Positions 22,443 through 30,768 of a DNA stretch of 52,490 nt are shown piece after piece. The stretch is from Ramlibacter ginsenosidimutans. GTDB lineage: Bacteria; Pseudomonadota; Gammaproteobacteria; Burkholderiales; Burkholderiaceae_C. The stretch covers positions 1 through 52,490 of the forward strand of contig NZ_JAEPWM010000018.1 of assembly GCF_016654015.1 (NCBI RefSeq). The letters run 5' to 3'. Positions within the stretch are counted from its first letter, which is position 1. Every line of letters starts with the position of its first letter. The notes beneath the pieces were generated by a model. That model searched no databases, was not told the origin of the DNA, and saw only the letters and a program-made list of their open reading frames with translations. The position numbers were made by a program, and so were the translations under genes.

Positions 22443-24749
22443 ATGAGCATCTTCAACAAGGTCACCAAGTCGTTCCAGTGGGGCAACCACACGGTGCGTA
22501 TGGAAACGGGCGAGATCGCCCGCCAGGCTTCCGGCGCCGTGCTGGTCGACATCGAGGACACCGTGGTGCTGGCCACCGTGGTGGGGTCCAAGACCTCCAA
22601 GCCGGGCCAGGACTTCTTCCCCCTGACGGTCGACTACATCGAGAAGACCTACGCCGCCGGCAAGATCCCCGGCTCCTTCTTCAAGCGCGAAGCCAAGCCC
22701 TCGGAACTCGAGACGCTGACCTCGCGCCTGATCGACCGCCCGATCCGCCCGCTGTTCCCCGAAGGCTTCTACAACGAGGTGCATGTGGTCATCCACACCA
22801 TCTCGCTGAACCCCGAGGTCGACGCCGACATCGCTGCGATGATCGCCGTGTCCGCCGCGCTGTCCATCTCCGGCCTGCCGTTCAACGGTCCCATCGGCGC
22901 GGCGCGCGTGGGCTACGTCAATGGCGAATACGTGCTGAACCCCGGCCCGACGGCCCGCAAGATGTCCGACCTGGACCTGGTGGTCGCCGGCACCGAGGCC
23001 GCCGTGCTGATGGTGGAATCGGAAGCGCAGCAGCTGTCCGAGGAAGTGATGCTGGGCGCCGTGGTGTTCGGCCATGACCAGGGCAAGGTCGCGATCAACG
23101 CGATCCACGAGCTCGTGCGCGAAGCCGGCAAGCCGGTGTGGGACTGGCAGCCGCCGGCCAAGGACGAGGACTTCATCGCGAAGGTCACGGCCGCCGCCGA
23201 AGAGAAGTTCCGCGCCGCCTACCAGATCCGCAGCAAGCAGGCCCGCACCCAGGCGCTGCGGGACGCCACCGCTTCCGTGCACGCCACGCTCAAGGAGCAG
23301 GGCGTCGAGTTCGACCCGATCAAGGTCGACAACCTGCTGTTCGACATCGAAGCGCGCATCGTGCGCAGCCAGATCCTGTCCGGCGAGCCGCGCATCGACG
23401 GCCGCGACACGCGCACCGTGCGCCCCATCGAGATCCGCACCGGCGTGCTGCCCCGCACGCACGGCTCGGCCCTCTTCACGCGCGGTGAGACCCAGGCTCT
23501 GGTGATCGCCACGCTGGGCACCGAGCAGGACGCGCAGCGCATCGACGCGCTGGCCGGCGAGTACCAGGACCGCTTCCTGTTCCACTACAACATGCCTCCG
23601 TTCGCCACCGGCGAAACCGGCCGCATGGGCTCCACCAAGCGCCGCGAAGTGGGCCACGGCCGCCTCGCCAAGCGCGCGCTGATCCCGCTGCTGCCCTCGA
23701 AGGAAGAGTTCCCCTACGTGATGCGCGTGGTGTCGGAAATCACCGAGTCCAACGGCTCGTCGTCGATGGCTTCCGTCTGCGGCGGCTGCCTGGCGCTGAT
23801 GGACGCCGGCGTGCCGATGAAGGCCCACGTGGCCGGCATCGCCATGGGCCTGATCAAGGAAGGCAACCGCTTCGCGGTGCTGACCGACATCCTGGGCGAC
23901 GAGGACCACCTGGGCGACATGGACTTCAAGGTGGCCGGCACGGTCAACGGCGTGACGGCCCTGCAGATGGACATCAAGATCCAGGGCATCACCAAGGAGA
24001 TCATGCAGGTCGCGCTGGCGCAGGCCAAGGAAGCGCGCATGCACATCCTGGGCAAGATGCAGGAAGCGCTGGGCGAGGCCAAGTCGGACGTGTCCAACTT
24101 CGCGCCGCGCCTGTACACGATGAAGATCAATCCGGAGAAGATCCGCGACGTGATCGGCAAGGGCGGCGCTGTGATCCGTGCGCTGACCGAAGAGACCGGC
24201 ACGCAGATCGACATCGCGGAAGACGGCACCATCACCATCGCGTCCACCGACTCCGGCAAGGCCGAAGAGGCGAAGAAGCGCATCGAGCAGATCACGGCCG
24301 AAGTCGAAGTCGGCAAGATCTACGAAGGCCCGGTCACCAAGATCCTGGACTTCGGCGCGCTGATCAACCTGCTGCCCGGCAAGGATGGCCTGCTGCACAT
24401 CAGCCAGATCGCCCACGAGCGCGTGGAGAAGGTCAGCGACTACCTGTCCGAAGGCCAGGTCGTGAAGGTCAAGGTCCTGGAGACCGACGACAAGGGCCGC
24501 GTCAAGCTGTCCATGAAGGCGCTCACCGAGCGTCCGGAAGGCATGCCCGAGCGCGAGCCGCGCGGCGACCGTCCCCCGCGCGGTGAATACCGCGGCGACC
24601 GCGGTGGTGATCGTGGCGACCGGGGCGATCGCGGCGGTGAGCGTGGCGACCGTGCTCCGCGGGAGCCGCGCGAGCAGCGCGAGCCCACGCCCGTCGTGCA
24701 GGACACCGGCGGCAACTTCGGCAACGGCGGCAACGAGCCGCAGCAATGA
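22443..24749 (+). CDS. pnp: Polyribonucleotide nucleotidyltransferase (PNPase)
   Basis: 768-aa 3'-5' phosphorolytic exoribonuclease, trimeric and part of RNA decay. Two RNase PH domains flank an alpha-helical linker; the second contains the catalytic region GETQALVIATLG and the aspartates of DILGDEDHLGDMDFKVAGT. A KH domain (about 555-615, VIGKGGAVIR) and an S1 domain (about 620-690, GPVTKILDFGALI) follow. The C-terminal ~70 residues are an Arg-Gly-Asp-rich disordered tail with tandem RGDRG units. SD AGAGGA precedes the ATG. pnp mRNA is commonly controlled by PNPase itself and RNase III. Confidence 0.97.
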   Translation: MSIFNKVTKSFQWGNHTVRMETGEIARQASGAVLVDIEDTVVLATVVGSKTSKPGQDFFPLTVDYIEKTYAAGKIPGSFFKREAKPSELETLTSRLIDRPIRPLFPEGFYNEVHVVIHTISLNPEVDADIAAMIAVSAALSISGLPFNGPIGAARVGYVNGEYVLNPGPTARKMSDLDLVVAGTEAAVLMVESEAQQLSEEVMLGAVVFGHDQGKVAINAIHELVREAGKPVWDWQPPAKDEDFIAKVTAAAEEKFRAAYQIRSKQARTQALRDATASVHATLKEQGVEFDPIKVDNLLFDIEARIVRSQILSGEPRIDGRDTRTVRPIEIRTGVLPRTHGSALFTRGETQALVIATLGTEQDAQRIDALAGEYQDRFLFHYNMPPFATGETGRMGSTKRREVGHGRLAKRALIPLLPSKEEFPYVMRVVSEITESNGSSSMASVCGGCLALMDAGVPMKAHVAGIAMGLIKEGNRFAVLTDILGDEDHLGDMDFKVAGTVNGVTALQMDIKIQGITKEIMQVALAQAKEARMHILGKMQEALGEAKSDVSNFAPRLYTMKINPEKIRDVIGKGGAVIRALTEETGTQIDIAEDGTITIASTDSGKAEEAKKRIEQITAEVEVGKIYEGPVTKILDFGALINLLPGKDGLLHISQIAHERVEKVSDYLSEGQVVKVKVLETDDKGRVKLSMKALTERPEGMPEREPRGDRPPRGEYRGDRGGDRGDRGDRGGERGDRAPREPREQREPTPVVQDTGGNFGNGGNEPQQ

Positions 24750-24855
24750 CGGCTGGCTTCCGCGCTGCGCAGCGGGCTGGCGAATGACTGCATCCCGCAG
24801 GTCGTTCGTCATCGAAGTTGCGCAGCAACGAAGTCACTAGCGAGAGCGAGTCATC

Positions 24856-25845
24856 ATGAAAGCCATCGAGATCACGCAGTACGGCGCGCCGGAAGTCCTG
24901 CGCGTCGGTGAGCGTCCGGACCCGGTCCCGGGGGCGGGCGAGGTGCTGATCCGCGTCGCGGCGAGCGGCGTGAACCGGCCCGACGTGCTCCAGCGCACCG
25001 GCAACTACCCGGTGCCTCCGGGCGCCTCCGACATTCCCGGCCTGGAAGTGGCGGGCACCATCCTGGGCGGCGACGCTGGCGCGATGGCGGCCGCCGGGTT
25101 CAAGCGGGGTGACCGCGTATGCGCACTGGTCGCCGGCGGCGGCTATGCCGAACTGTGCGTCGCGCCGGTGGGCCAGTGCCTGCCGGTGCCGAAGGGCCTG
25201 AGCGACATCGAGGCGGCTTCGCTGCCCGAGACCTTCTTCACCGTGTGGAGCAACGTGTTCGACCGGGGCCGCCTGCAGAAGGGCGAGACCTTCCTGGTCC
25301 AGGGCGGCACCAGCGGCATCGGCGTCACGGCCATCCAGATGGCCAAGGCGATGGGCGCATCCAAGGTGCTGGCCACGGCCGGCTCCGACGAGAAGTGCCA
25401 GGCCTGCGTGAAGCTGGGCGCCGATGCGGCGATCAACTACAAGACGCAGGACTTCGCCGAAGAGGCCAAGAAGCTCACCGACGGCAAGGGCGTGGACGTG
25501 ATCCTCGACATGGTCGCCGGCAGCTACGTGGACCGCGAAGTGAAGTGCGTCAACGAGGACGGCCGCATCGTGATCATCGCGGTGCAAGGCGGGACCAAGA
25601 GCGAGTTCAACTCCGGGCTGGTGCTGCGCCGTCGCATCACCATCACGGGCTCGACGCTGCGTCCGCGTCCGGTCGCCTTCAAGGAGGCCATCGCGGCCTC
25701 GCTGAAGAAGAACATCTGGCCGCTGATCGAGGCGAAGAAGATCCAGCCCGTGATCTTCAAGACCTTCGCTGCGGCCGATGCCGCGCAGGCGCACGCCCTC
25801 ATGGAATCCAACCAGCACGTGGGCAAGATCGTCCTGGTGTGGTGA
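24856..25845 (+). CDS. NAD(P)H-quinone oxidoreductase, zinc-independent MDR family (PIG3-like)
   Basis: 329 aa of the medium-chain dehydrogenase/reductase superfamily. A GroES-like N-terminal domain (about 1-130, GVNRPDVLQRTGNYP) is followed by a Rossmann domain with the nucleotide-binding motif QGGTSGIGVTAIQ near 149-161. No zinc-ligand cysteine cluster is seen. Members reduce quinones with NADPH. It sits between pnp and tpiA, with its stop codon 4 bp before the tpiA start; this order is conserved in related Burkholderiales. Confidence 0.9.
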   Translation: MKAIEITQYGAPEVLRVGERPDPVPGAGEVLIRVAASGVNRPDVLQRTGNYPVPPGASDIPGLEVAGTILGGDAGAMAAAGFKRGDRVCALVAGGGYAELCVAPVGQCLPVPKGLSDIEAASLPETFFTVWSNVFDRGRLQKGETFLVQGGTSGIGVTAIQMAKAMGASKVLATAGSDEKCQACVKLGADAAINYKTQDFAEEAKKLTDGKGVDVILDMVAGSYVDREVKCVNEDGRIVIIAVQGGTKSEFNSGLVLRRRITITGSTLRPRPVAFKEAIAASLKKNIWPLIEAKKIQPVIFKTFAAADAAQAHALMESNQHVGKIVLVW

Positions 25846-25849
25846 GCCA

Positions 25850-26602
25850 ATGACCCAGAAGAAGAAGCTGATTGCCGGCAACTGGAAGATGAACGGCAAC
25901 CTGGAAGCCAACGACGCGCTCGTGCGCGCGCTGGTCGCCGGGACGAAGGGCGCCGCCTGCGAGATCGCCGTCTGCGTGCCGGCGCCCTACCTGGCGCAGG
26001 TGCAGATGCTGAAGTCCGGCTCCGCCCTGGAGCTCGGTGCGCAGGACGTCTCGCAGCACGAAAGCGGCGCCTACACCGGCGAGGTTTCGGCTGCCATGCT
26101 GCGCGAGTTCGGCGTGCGCTATGCCATCGTCGGCCATTCGGAGCGCCGCCAGTACCACGGCGAGAGCGACACGCTGGTCGCCGAGAAGGCCAAGACGGCG
26201 CTCGCGCACGGCATCACGCCGATCGTGTGCGTGGGCGAGACGCTGGCCGAACGCGAGGCGGGGCACACCGAAGAAGTGGTGAAGCGCCAGTTGGCCGCCG
26301 TCATCCACGTGAACGGCCACTGCATCAGCGAGATCGTCGTCGCGTACGAGCCCGTGTGGGCCATCGGCACGGGCCGGACGGCGACGCCGGAGCAGGCGCA
26401 GCAGGTGCATGCGCTCCTGCGCAAGCAGCTCGCCGCTGCCACCGCGCACGCCGAGCGCGTGCACATCCTGTACGGCGGCAGCATGAACGCCGCCAACGCC
26501 GCGAGCCTGCTGGCGCAGCAGGACATCGACGGCGGACTGGTCGGCGGTGCCTCGCTGAAGGCGGCCGACTTCCTGCAGATCATCGCCGCCGGCAGCCGTT
26601 GA
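25850..26602 (+). CDS. tpiA: Triosephosphate isomerase
   Basis: 250-aa glycolytic enzyme interconverting dihydroxyacetone phosphate and glyceraldehyde 3-phosphate. The catalytic lysine is in AGNWKMNG, the electrophilic histidine in GHSERR and the catalytic glutamate in AYEPVWAIGTG. The flexible phosphate-gripping loop follows the last of these. The ATG at 25850 is chosen from these motifs; an upstream extension overlaps the preceding gene. Tightly linked to the oxidoreductase and, 34 bp later, secG. Confidence 0.97.
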   Translation: MTQKKKLIAGNWKMNGNLEANDALVRALVAGTKGAACEIAVCVPAPYLAQVQMLKSGSALELGAQDVSQHESGAYTGEVSAAMLREFGVRYAIVGHSERRQYHGESDTLVAEKAKTALAHGITPIVCVGETLAEREAGHTEEVVKRQLAAVIHVNGHCISEIVVAYEPVWAIGTGRTATPEQAQQVHALLRKQLAAATAHAERVHILYGGSMNAANAASLLAQQDIDGGLVGGASLKAADFLQIIAAGSR

Positions 26603-26636
26603 CGCGCCGCGGACCAGAACAAAACGGAGTGACTGA

Positions 26637-27080
26637 ATGAATTTCCTGTTGACCCTCGTGCTCGTGCTGCAGATCGCCACGGCGCTCGCCATGATCGGCC
26701 TCATCCTGCTGCAGCATGGCAAGGGCGCGGACATGGGCGCGGCCTTCGGCAGCGGCGCCTCCGGCAGCCTGTTCGGCGCCAGCGGCAGCGCGAACTTCCT
26801 GTCGCGCTCCACCGCCGTGCTCGCGGCCGTGTTCTTCGCCTGCACGCTGGGCCTGGCGTACTTCAGCCACAGCGTGCGTCCGTCCGGCTCGGGCAGCGTG
26901 TTCGAGCGCGTCGCCCCCGGCGCGCCCGCTGCACCGGCGTCGTCCACGGCCCCGAATCCCGCCAACCAGATCCCGTCCGGCGCAAGCACGGTGCCCGCAC
27001 CGCAAGGGCCGGCCACGACGCCCGCGACCACCGCGCCCGGTGCTCCGGCATCCGGTGCCGCGCAGATCCCGACCAAGTGA
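26637..27080 (+). CDS. secG: Protein-export membrane protein SecG
   Basis: 147 aa, longer than the E. coli protein (110 aa) because of a Pro/Ala/Thr-rich C-terminal tail (about 90-147). Two transmembrane helices (about 2-24 and 54-75) flank the conserved QHGKGADMGAAFGSGASGS loop. It is the non-essential third subunit of the SecYEG translocon in the inner membrane. SD CGGAGTGA precedes the ATG. tpiA-secG-tRNA-Leu-nuoA is a widespread order in betaproteobacteria. Confidence 0.95.
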   Translation: MNFLLTLVLVLQIATALAMIGLILLQHGKGADMGAAFGSGASGSLFGASGSANFLSRSTAVLAAVFFACTLGLAYFSHSVRPSGSGSVFERVAPGAPAAPASSTAPNPANQIPSGASTVPAPQGPATTPATTAPGAPASGAAQIPTK

Positions 27081-27226
27081 TCTGAAAGTGATCTGACTGC
27101 TCGCGAGCGGGGCGCCTTGCACGGCAGTGGGGCCTTCGTTTCGGAGTACACTCGGTGGTTGTCCGGATAGGCAAGCGCTTCCCAGAAGCGCCACCCTCAC
27201 GAGCCTGTCCGGGCACGTTCCCGATT

Positions 27227-27311
27227 GCCGACGTGGTGAAATTGGTAGACACGCTATCTTGAGGGGGTAGTGGCGAAAGCTGTGCGAGTTCGAGTCTCGC
27301 CGTCGGCACCA
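27227..27311 (+). tRNA. tRNA-Leu, anticodon GAG
   Basis: 85 nt with CCA encoded. The acceptor arms GCCGACG and CGTCGGC pair fully, the D-loop has the leucine-type GTGAAATTGGTAGACAC, the anticodon stem CTATC/GGTAG holds loop TTGAGGG, a long variable arm (class II) follows, and the T-arm is GCGAGTTCGAGTCTCGC. It lies between secG and nuoA, only 59 bp from nuoA, so it may share a transcript with the nuo genes. Confidence 0.95.
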
Positions 27312-27370
27312 AACACAATGAGCCTGCCGGGCCAGCGCACCGGCGGGCACCGCAGAACACCGCTGCCACG

Positions 27371-27742
27371 ATGAACCTCGACCAGTACCTCCCTGTCCTC
27401 CTGTTCATCCTCGTCGGCACGGGAGTCGGCATCGCTCCGCAGGTCCTCGGCTGGGCCATCTCCAAGGGCATGGGCGTCGCCCGCCCCGACCCCGCCAAGA
27501 ACGCGCCGTACGAGTGCGGCTTCGAGGCCTTCGAGGACGCACGCATGAAGTTCGACGTGCGCTACTACCTCGTCGCGATCCTGTTCATCCTGTTCGACCT
27601 GGAAATCGCCTTCCTCTTCCCGTGGGCCGTGTCCCTCAAGGAGATCGGCGCGGTGGGCTTCTGGTCCATGATGGTTTTCCTCGCCATCCTGGTCGTCGGC
27701 TTCGTCTACGAGTGGAAGAAGGGTGCGCTCGACTGGGAGTGA
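27371..27742 (+). CDS. nuoA: NADH-quinone oxidoreductase subunit A
   Basis: 123-aa inner-membrane subunit of respiratory complex I (ND3 homologue) with three helices. The loop between helices 1 and 2 carries the conserved YECGFEAFEDARMKFDVRYY signature that links the membrane arm to the quinone site. First of fourteen nuo genes in the standard order. The start ATG is 60 bp after the tRNA-Leu end; no separate promoter was identified in this short gap. Confidence 0.97.
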   Translation: MNLDQYLPVLLFILVGTGVGIAPQVLGWAISKGMGVARPDPAKNAPYECGFEAFEDARMKFDVRYYLVAILFILFDLEIAFLFPWAVSLKEIGAVGFWSMMVFLAILVVGFVYEWKKGALDWE

Positions 27743-27775
27743 TCCCCGGGCGCCCGCTCCAAAGAAAGTTCCGAG

Positions 27776-28255
27776 ATGGCAAACCAAGGCATTCTTGAAA
27801 AAGGTGTCGTGACCACGACCGTCGACACGGTCATCAACTGGGCCAAGACCGGCTCGCTGTGGCCCATGACGTTCGGCCTGGCATGCTGCGCCGTGGAGAT
27901 GATGCACGCGGGCGCCGCGCGCTACGACATCGACCGCTTCGGCATGCTGTTCCGCCCCAGCCCGCGCCAGTCCGACCTGATGATCGTGGCCGGCACGCTG
28001 TGCAACAAGATGGCCCCGGCGCTGCGCCGCGTGTACGACCAGATGGCCGAGCCGCGCTGGGTGCTGTCCATGGGCACGTGCGCCAACGGCGGCGGCTACT
28101 ATCACTACAGCTACTCCGTCGTGCGCGGCTGCGACCGCATCGTGCCGGTGGACGTGTACGTGCCGGGCTGCCCGCCGACGGCCGAGGCGCTGCTGTACGG
28201 CATCATCCAGCTGCAGCAGAAAATCCGCCGCACGCAGACCATCGCGAGGGCCTGA
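27776..28255 (+). CDS. nuoB: NADH-quinone oxidoreductase subunit B
   Basis: 159-aa peripheral-arm subunit that ligates cluster N2, the last [4Fe-4S] before quinone. The ligands are visible: adjacent cysteines in GLACCAVEMMH, one in GTCANGGGYYH and one in VPGCPPTAEAL. It forms the quinone pocket with NuoD. 33 bp after nuoA, with a 4-bp gap to nuoC. Confidence 0.98.
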   Translation: MANQGILEKGVVTTTVDTVINWAKTGSLWPMTFGLACCAVEMMHAGAARYDIDRFGMLFRPSPRQSDLMIVAGTLCNKMAPALRRVYDQMAEPRWVLSMGTCANGGGYYHYSYSVVRGCDRIVPVDVYVPGCPPTAEALLYGIIQLQQKIRRTQTIARA

Positions 28256-28259
28256 ACGC

Positions 28260-28880
28260 ATGCCATCCAATCTCGCGGCGGCCTCGCCCGCCCCCGAAGC
28301 CACGCGCGACGCGATCGTTGCTGCGCTCGGCGACAAAGCGAAGCGCGTGGACCTCAAGCTGGGCGAAGTCACGGTGATCGTGTCCGCGGCCAACTACCTG
28401 GAAGTGGCGCGCATCCTGCGTGACGACCCGACCTGCAGCTTCGAGCAGCTGCTGGACCTGTGCGGCGTGGACTACTCCGAATACAAGATGGGCGAGTGGG
28501 ACGGTCCGCGCTACGCGGTGACCTCGCACTTCCTCTCGGTGACCCTGAACCAGCGCGTGCGCCTGCGCGTGTTCGCACCCGACGACGAGCTGCCGGAAGT
28601 GGACTCGCTGGTCGACCTCTGGAGCTCGGCGAACTGGTTCGAGCGCGAGGCCTTCGACCTGTACGGCATCGTGTTCACGGGCCACATGGACCTGCGCCGC
28701 ATCCTCACGGACTACGGCTTCATCGGCCATCCGTTCCGCAAGGACTTCCCCGTCTCGGGCGAGGTCGAGATGATCTACGACGCCGAGAAGAGGCGCGTGA
28801 TCTACCAGCCCGTGACGATCGAGCCGCGCGAGATCACGCCTCGGATCATCCGCGAGGAAAAGTACGGGGGGTTGCAGTGA
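28260..28880 (+). CDS. nuoC: NADH-quinone oxidoreductase subunit C
   Basis: 206-aa hydrophilic subunit (30-kDa homologue) next to NuoD at the base of the peripheral arm. The family signature is clear near residues 125-165: FEREAFDLYGIVF, DLRRILTDYGF and GHPFRKDFP. NuoC and NuoD are separate genes here, unlike the E. coli fusion. A 124-bp repeat separates nuoC from nuoD. Confidence 0.97.
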   Translation: MPSNLAAASPAPEATRDAIVAALGDKAKRVDLKLGEVTVIVSAANYLEVARILRDDPTCSFEQLLDLCGVDYSEYKMGEWDGPRYAVTSHFLSVTLNQRVRLRVFAPDDELPEVDSLVDLWSSANWFEREAFDLYGIVFTGHMDLRRILTDYGFIGHPFRKDFPVSGEVEMIYDAEKRRVIYQPVTIEPREITPRIIREEKYGGLQ

Positions 28881-28888
28881 ATTTCAAC

Positions 28889-29012
28889 CCAACATCCGGA
28901 CGCAGAGGACGCAAAGGTTTCGCAGAAGGCGCAAAAGAGTCAATGAAAACCTTTGAAGGTTTTTTCTGCGTCCTCTGCGTCATCTCTGCGTCCTCTGCGT
29001 CCGGTTGTTGGG
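28889..29012. repeat. CGCAGAGG hairpin repeat inside the nuo operon (family B)
   Basis: It begins ccaacatccggacgcagagg and ends cctctgcgtccggttgttgg; the ends are complementary over about 20 bases and enclose further CGCAGAGG/CCTCTGCG blocks. The long hairpin lies wholly in the 152-bp nuoC-nuoD gap and ends 20 bp before the nuoD start. Confidence 0.85.
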
Positions 29013-29032
29013 TTTTCCCGGCTGTTTAGACC

Positions 29033-30286
29033 ATGGCTGAAATCAAGAACTACACCCTCAACTTCGGCCCCCAGCACCCCGCGGCGCACGGTGTGTTGCG
29101 GCTGGTGCTGGAGCTCGATGGCGAGGTGATCCAGCGGGCCGATCCGCACATCGGGCTGCTGCATCGCGCGACCGAGAAGCTCGCCGAGACGCGCACCTAC
29201 ATCCAGACGCTGCCCTACATGGACCGCCTGGACTACGTGTCGATGATGTGCAACGAGCACGCCTACTGCCTGTCGGTGGAGAAGCTCCTGGGCATCGAGG
29301 TGCCGATCCGCGCGCAGTACATCCGCGTCATGTTCTCCGAGCTCACGCGCCTGCTGAACCACCTGCTGTGGCTCGGCGCGCACGGGCTGGACTGCGGCGC
29401 GATGAACATGCTGATCTACTGCTTCCGCGAGCGGGAAGACATCTTCGACATGTACGAAGCGGTCTCCGGCGCGCGCATGCACGCGGCCTACTTCCGGCCG
29501 GGCGGCGTCTACCGCGACCTGCCGGATGCGATGCCGCAGTACCGCGCGAGCAAGGTGCGCAACCAGCGCGAGATCGATCGCATGAACGAGGAGCGCAGCG
29601 GCTCGCTGCTCGATTTCATCGAGCGCTTCACCCAGCGCTTCCCCGGCTACGTCGACGAGTACGAGACGCTGCTGACCGAGAACCGCATCTGGAAGCAGCG
29701 CACCGTGGGCATCGGCGTGGTCACGCCCGAGCGCGCGCTCAACCTCGGCTTCACCGGCCCCATGCTGCGCGGCTCCGGCATCGCCTGGGACCTGCGCAAG
29801 ACGCAGCCGTACGAGGTCTACGATCGCATGGACTTCGACATCCCGGTGGGCCGCACCGGCGACTGCTACGACCGCTACCTGGTGCGCGTGCAGGAAATGC
29901 GCGAAGCCAACCGGATCATCCAGCAGTGCGTCGCCTGGCTGCGCGAGAACCCCGGCCCGGTGATCACCGACAACCACAAGGTCGCGCCGCCGGACCGCGA
30001 GAGCATGAAGGCCAACATGGAGGAGCTGATCCACCACTTCAAGCTCTTCTCCGAAGGCATGCGCGTGCCCGAAGGCGAGAGCTACGCCGCGGTGGAGCAC
30101 CCCAAGGGCGAGTTCGGCATCTACATCGTCAGCGACGGCGCCAACAAGCCGTACCGCATCAAGATCCGTCCGCCGGGCTTCCCGCACCTGGCCGCGATGG
30201 ACGAAATGTCCCGCGGCCACATGATCGCCGACGCCGTCGCGATCATCGGCACGATGGACATCGTCTTCGGGGAAATCGACAGATGA
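29033..30286 (+). CDS. nuoD: NADH-quinone oxidoreductase subunit D
   Basis: 417-aa 49-kDa-type subunit, related to [NiFe]-hydrogenase large subunits, that lines the quinone-binding site with NuoB. N-terminal GPQHPAAHGVLRLVLEL includes the histidine loop contacting quinone, and the DYVSMMCNEHAYCL segment is conserved. The stop overlaps the nuoE start as ATGA. The upstream repeat means it may rely on its own translation signal; no strong SD was seen in ctgtttagaccATG. Confidence 0.97.
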   Translation: MAEIKNYTLNFGPQHPAAHGVLRLVLELDGEVIQRADPHIGLLHRATEKLAETRTYIQTLPYMDRLDYVSMMCNEHAYCLSVEKLLGIEVPIRAQYIRVMFSELTRLLNHLLWLGAHGLDCGAMNMLIYCFREREDIFDMYEAVSGARMHAAYFRPGGVYRDLPDAMPQYRASKVRNQREIDRMNEERSGSLLDFIERFTQRFPGYVDEYETLLTENRIWKQRTVGIGVVTPERALNLGFTGPMLRGSGIAWDLRKTQPYEVYDRMDFDIPVGRTGDCYDRYLVRVQEMREANRIIQQCVAWLRENPGPVITDNHKVAPPDRESMKANMEELIHHFKLFSEGMRVPEGESYAAVEHPKGEFGIYIVSDGANKPYRIKIRPPGFPHLAAMDEMSRGHMIADAVAIIGTMDIVFGEIDR

Positions 30287-30768
30287 TTTCAGAGCAGATC
30301 AAGCAACTCTTCGACCGCGAAGTCGCCAAGTACCCGCCGGACCAGAAGCAGTCCGCCGTGATGGCCTGCCTGGCCATCGTGCAGCAGGAACAGGGCTTCG
30401 TGAGCCAGGAGGCCGAGCAGGACATCGCGGAACACCTGGGCATGCCGCAGATCGCGGTGCACGAGGTCACGACCTTCTACAACATGTACAACCAGCGCAA
30501 GCTGGGCAAGTTCAAGCTGAACGTCTGCACCAACCTGCCTTGCCAGCTGCGCGACGGCCAGAAGGCGCTCGACTACCTGGCAAAGAAGCTGGGCATCGCC
30601 ATGGGCGAGACCACGCCCGACGGCCTGTTCACCCTGCAGCAAAGCGAGTGCCTGGGCGCCTGCGCCGACTCGCCGGTGATGCTGGTCAACGACCGTACGA
30701 TGTGCAGCTTCATGAGCAAGGACAAGCTCGACCAGCTGATCGAGGGACTGAAGGGAGCACGGGAATGA
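30283..30768 (+). CDS. nuoE: NADH-quinone oxidoreductase subunit E
   Basis: 161-aa 24-kDa-type thioredoxin-like subunit carrying [2Fe-2S] cluster N1a. The ligand cysteines are in VCTNLPCQL and ECLGACADSPV. It sits beside NuoF in the NADH dehydrogenase module. The ATG overlaps the nuoD stop and its own stop overlaps the nuoF start, so translation is coupled in both directions. Confidence 0.97.
   Translation: MISEQIKQLFDREVAKYPPDQKQSAVMACLAIVQQEQGFVSQEAEQDIAEHLGMPQIAVHEVTTFYNMYNQRKLGKFKLNVCTNLPCQLRDGQKALDYLAKKLGIAMGETTPDGLFTLQQSECLGACADSPVMLVNDRTMCSFMSKDKLDQLIEGLKGARE

Noticed and set aside
27312..27370. Dedicated promoter for the nuo operon between tRNA-Leu and nuoA.
   Set aside because: The 59-bp gap shows no recognisable -35/-10 pair; transcription probably starts upstream of the tRNA or of secG.
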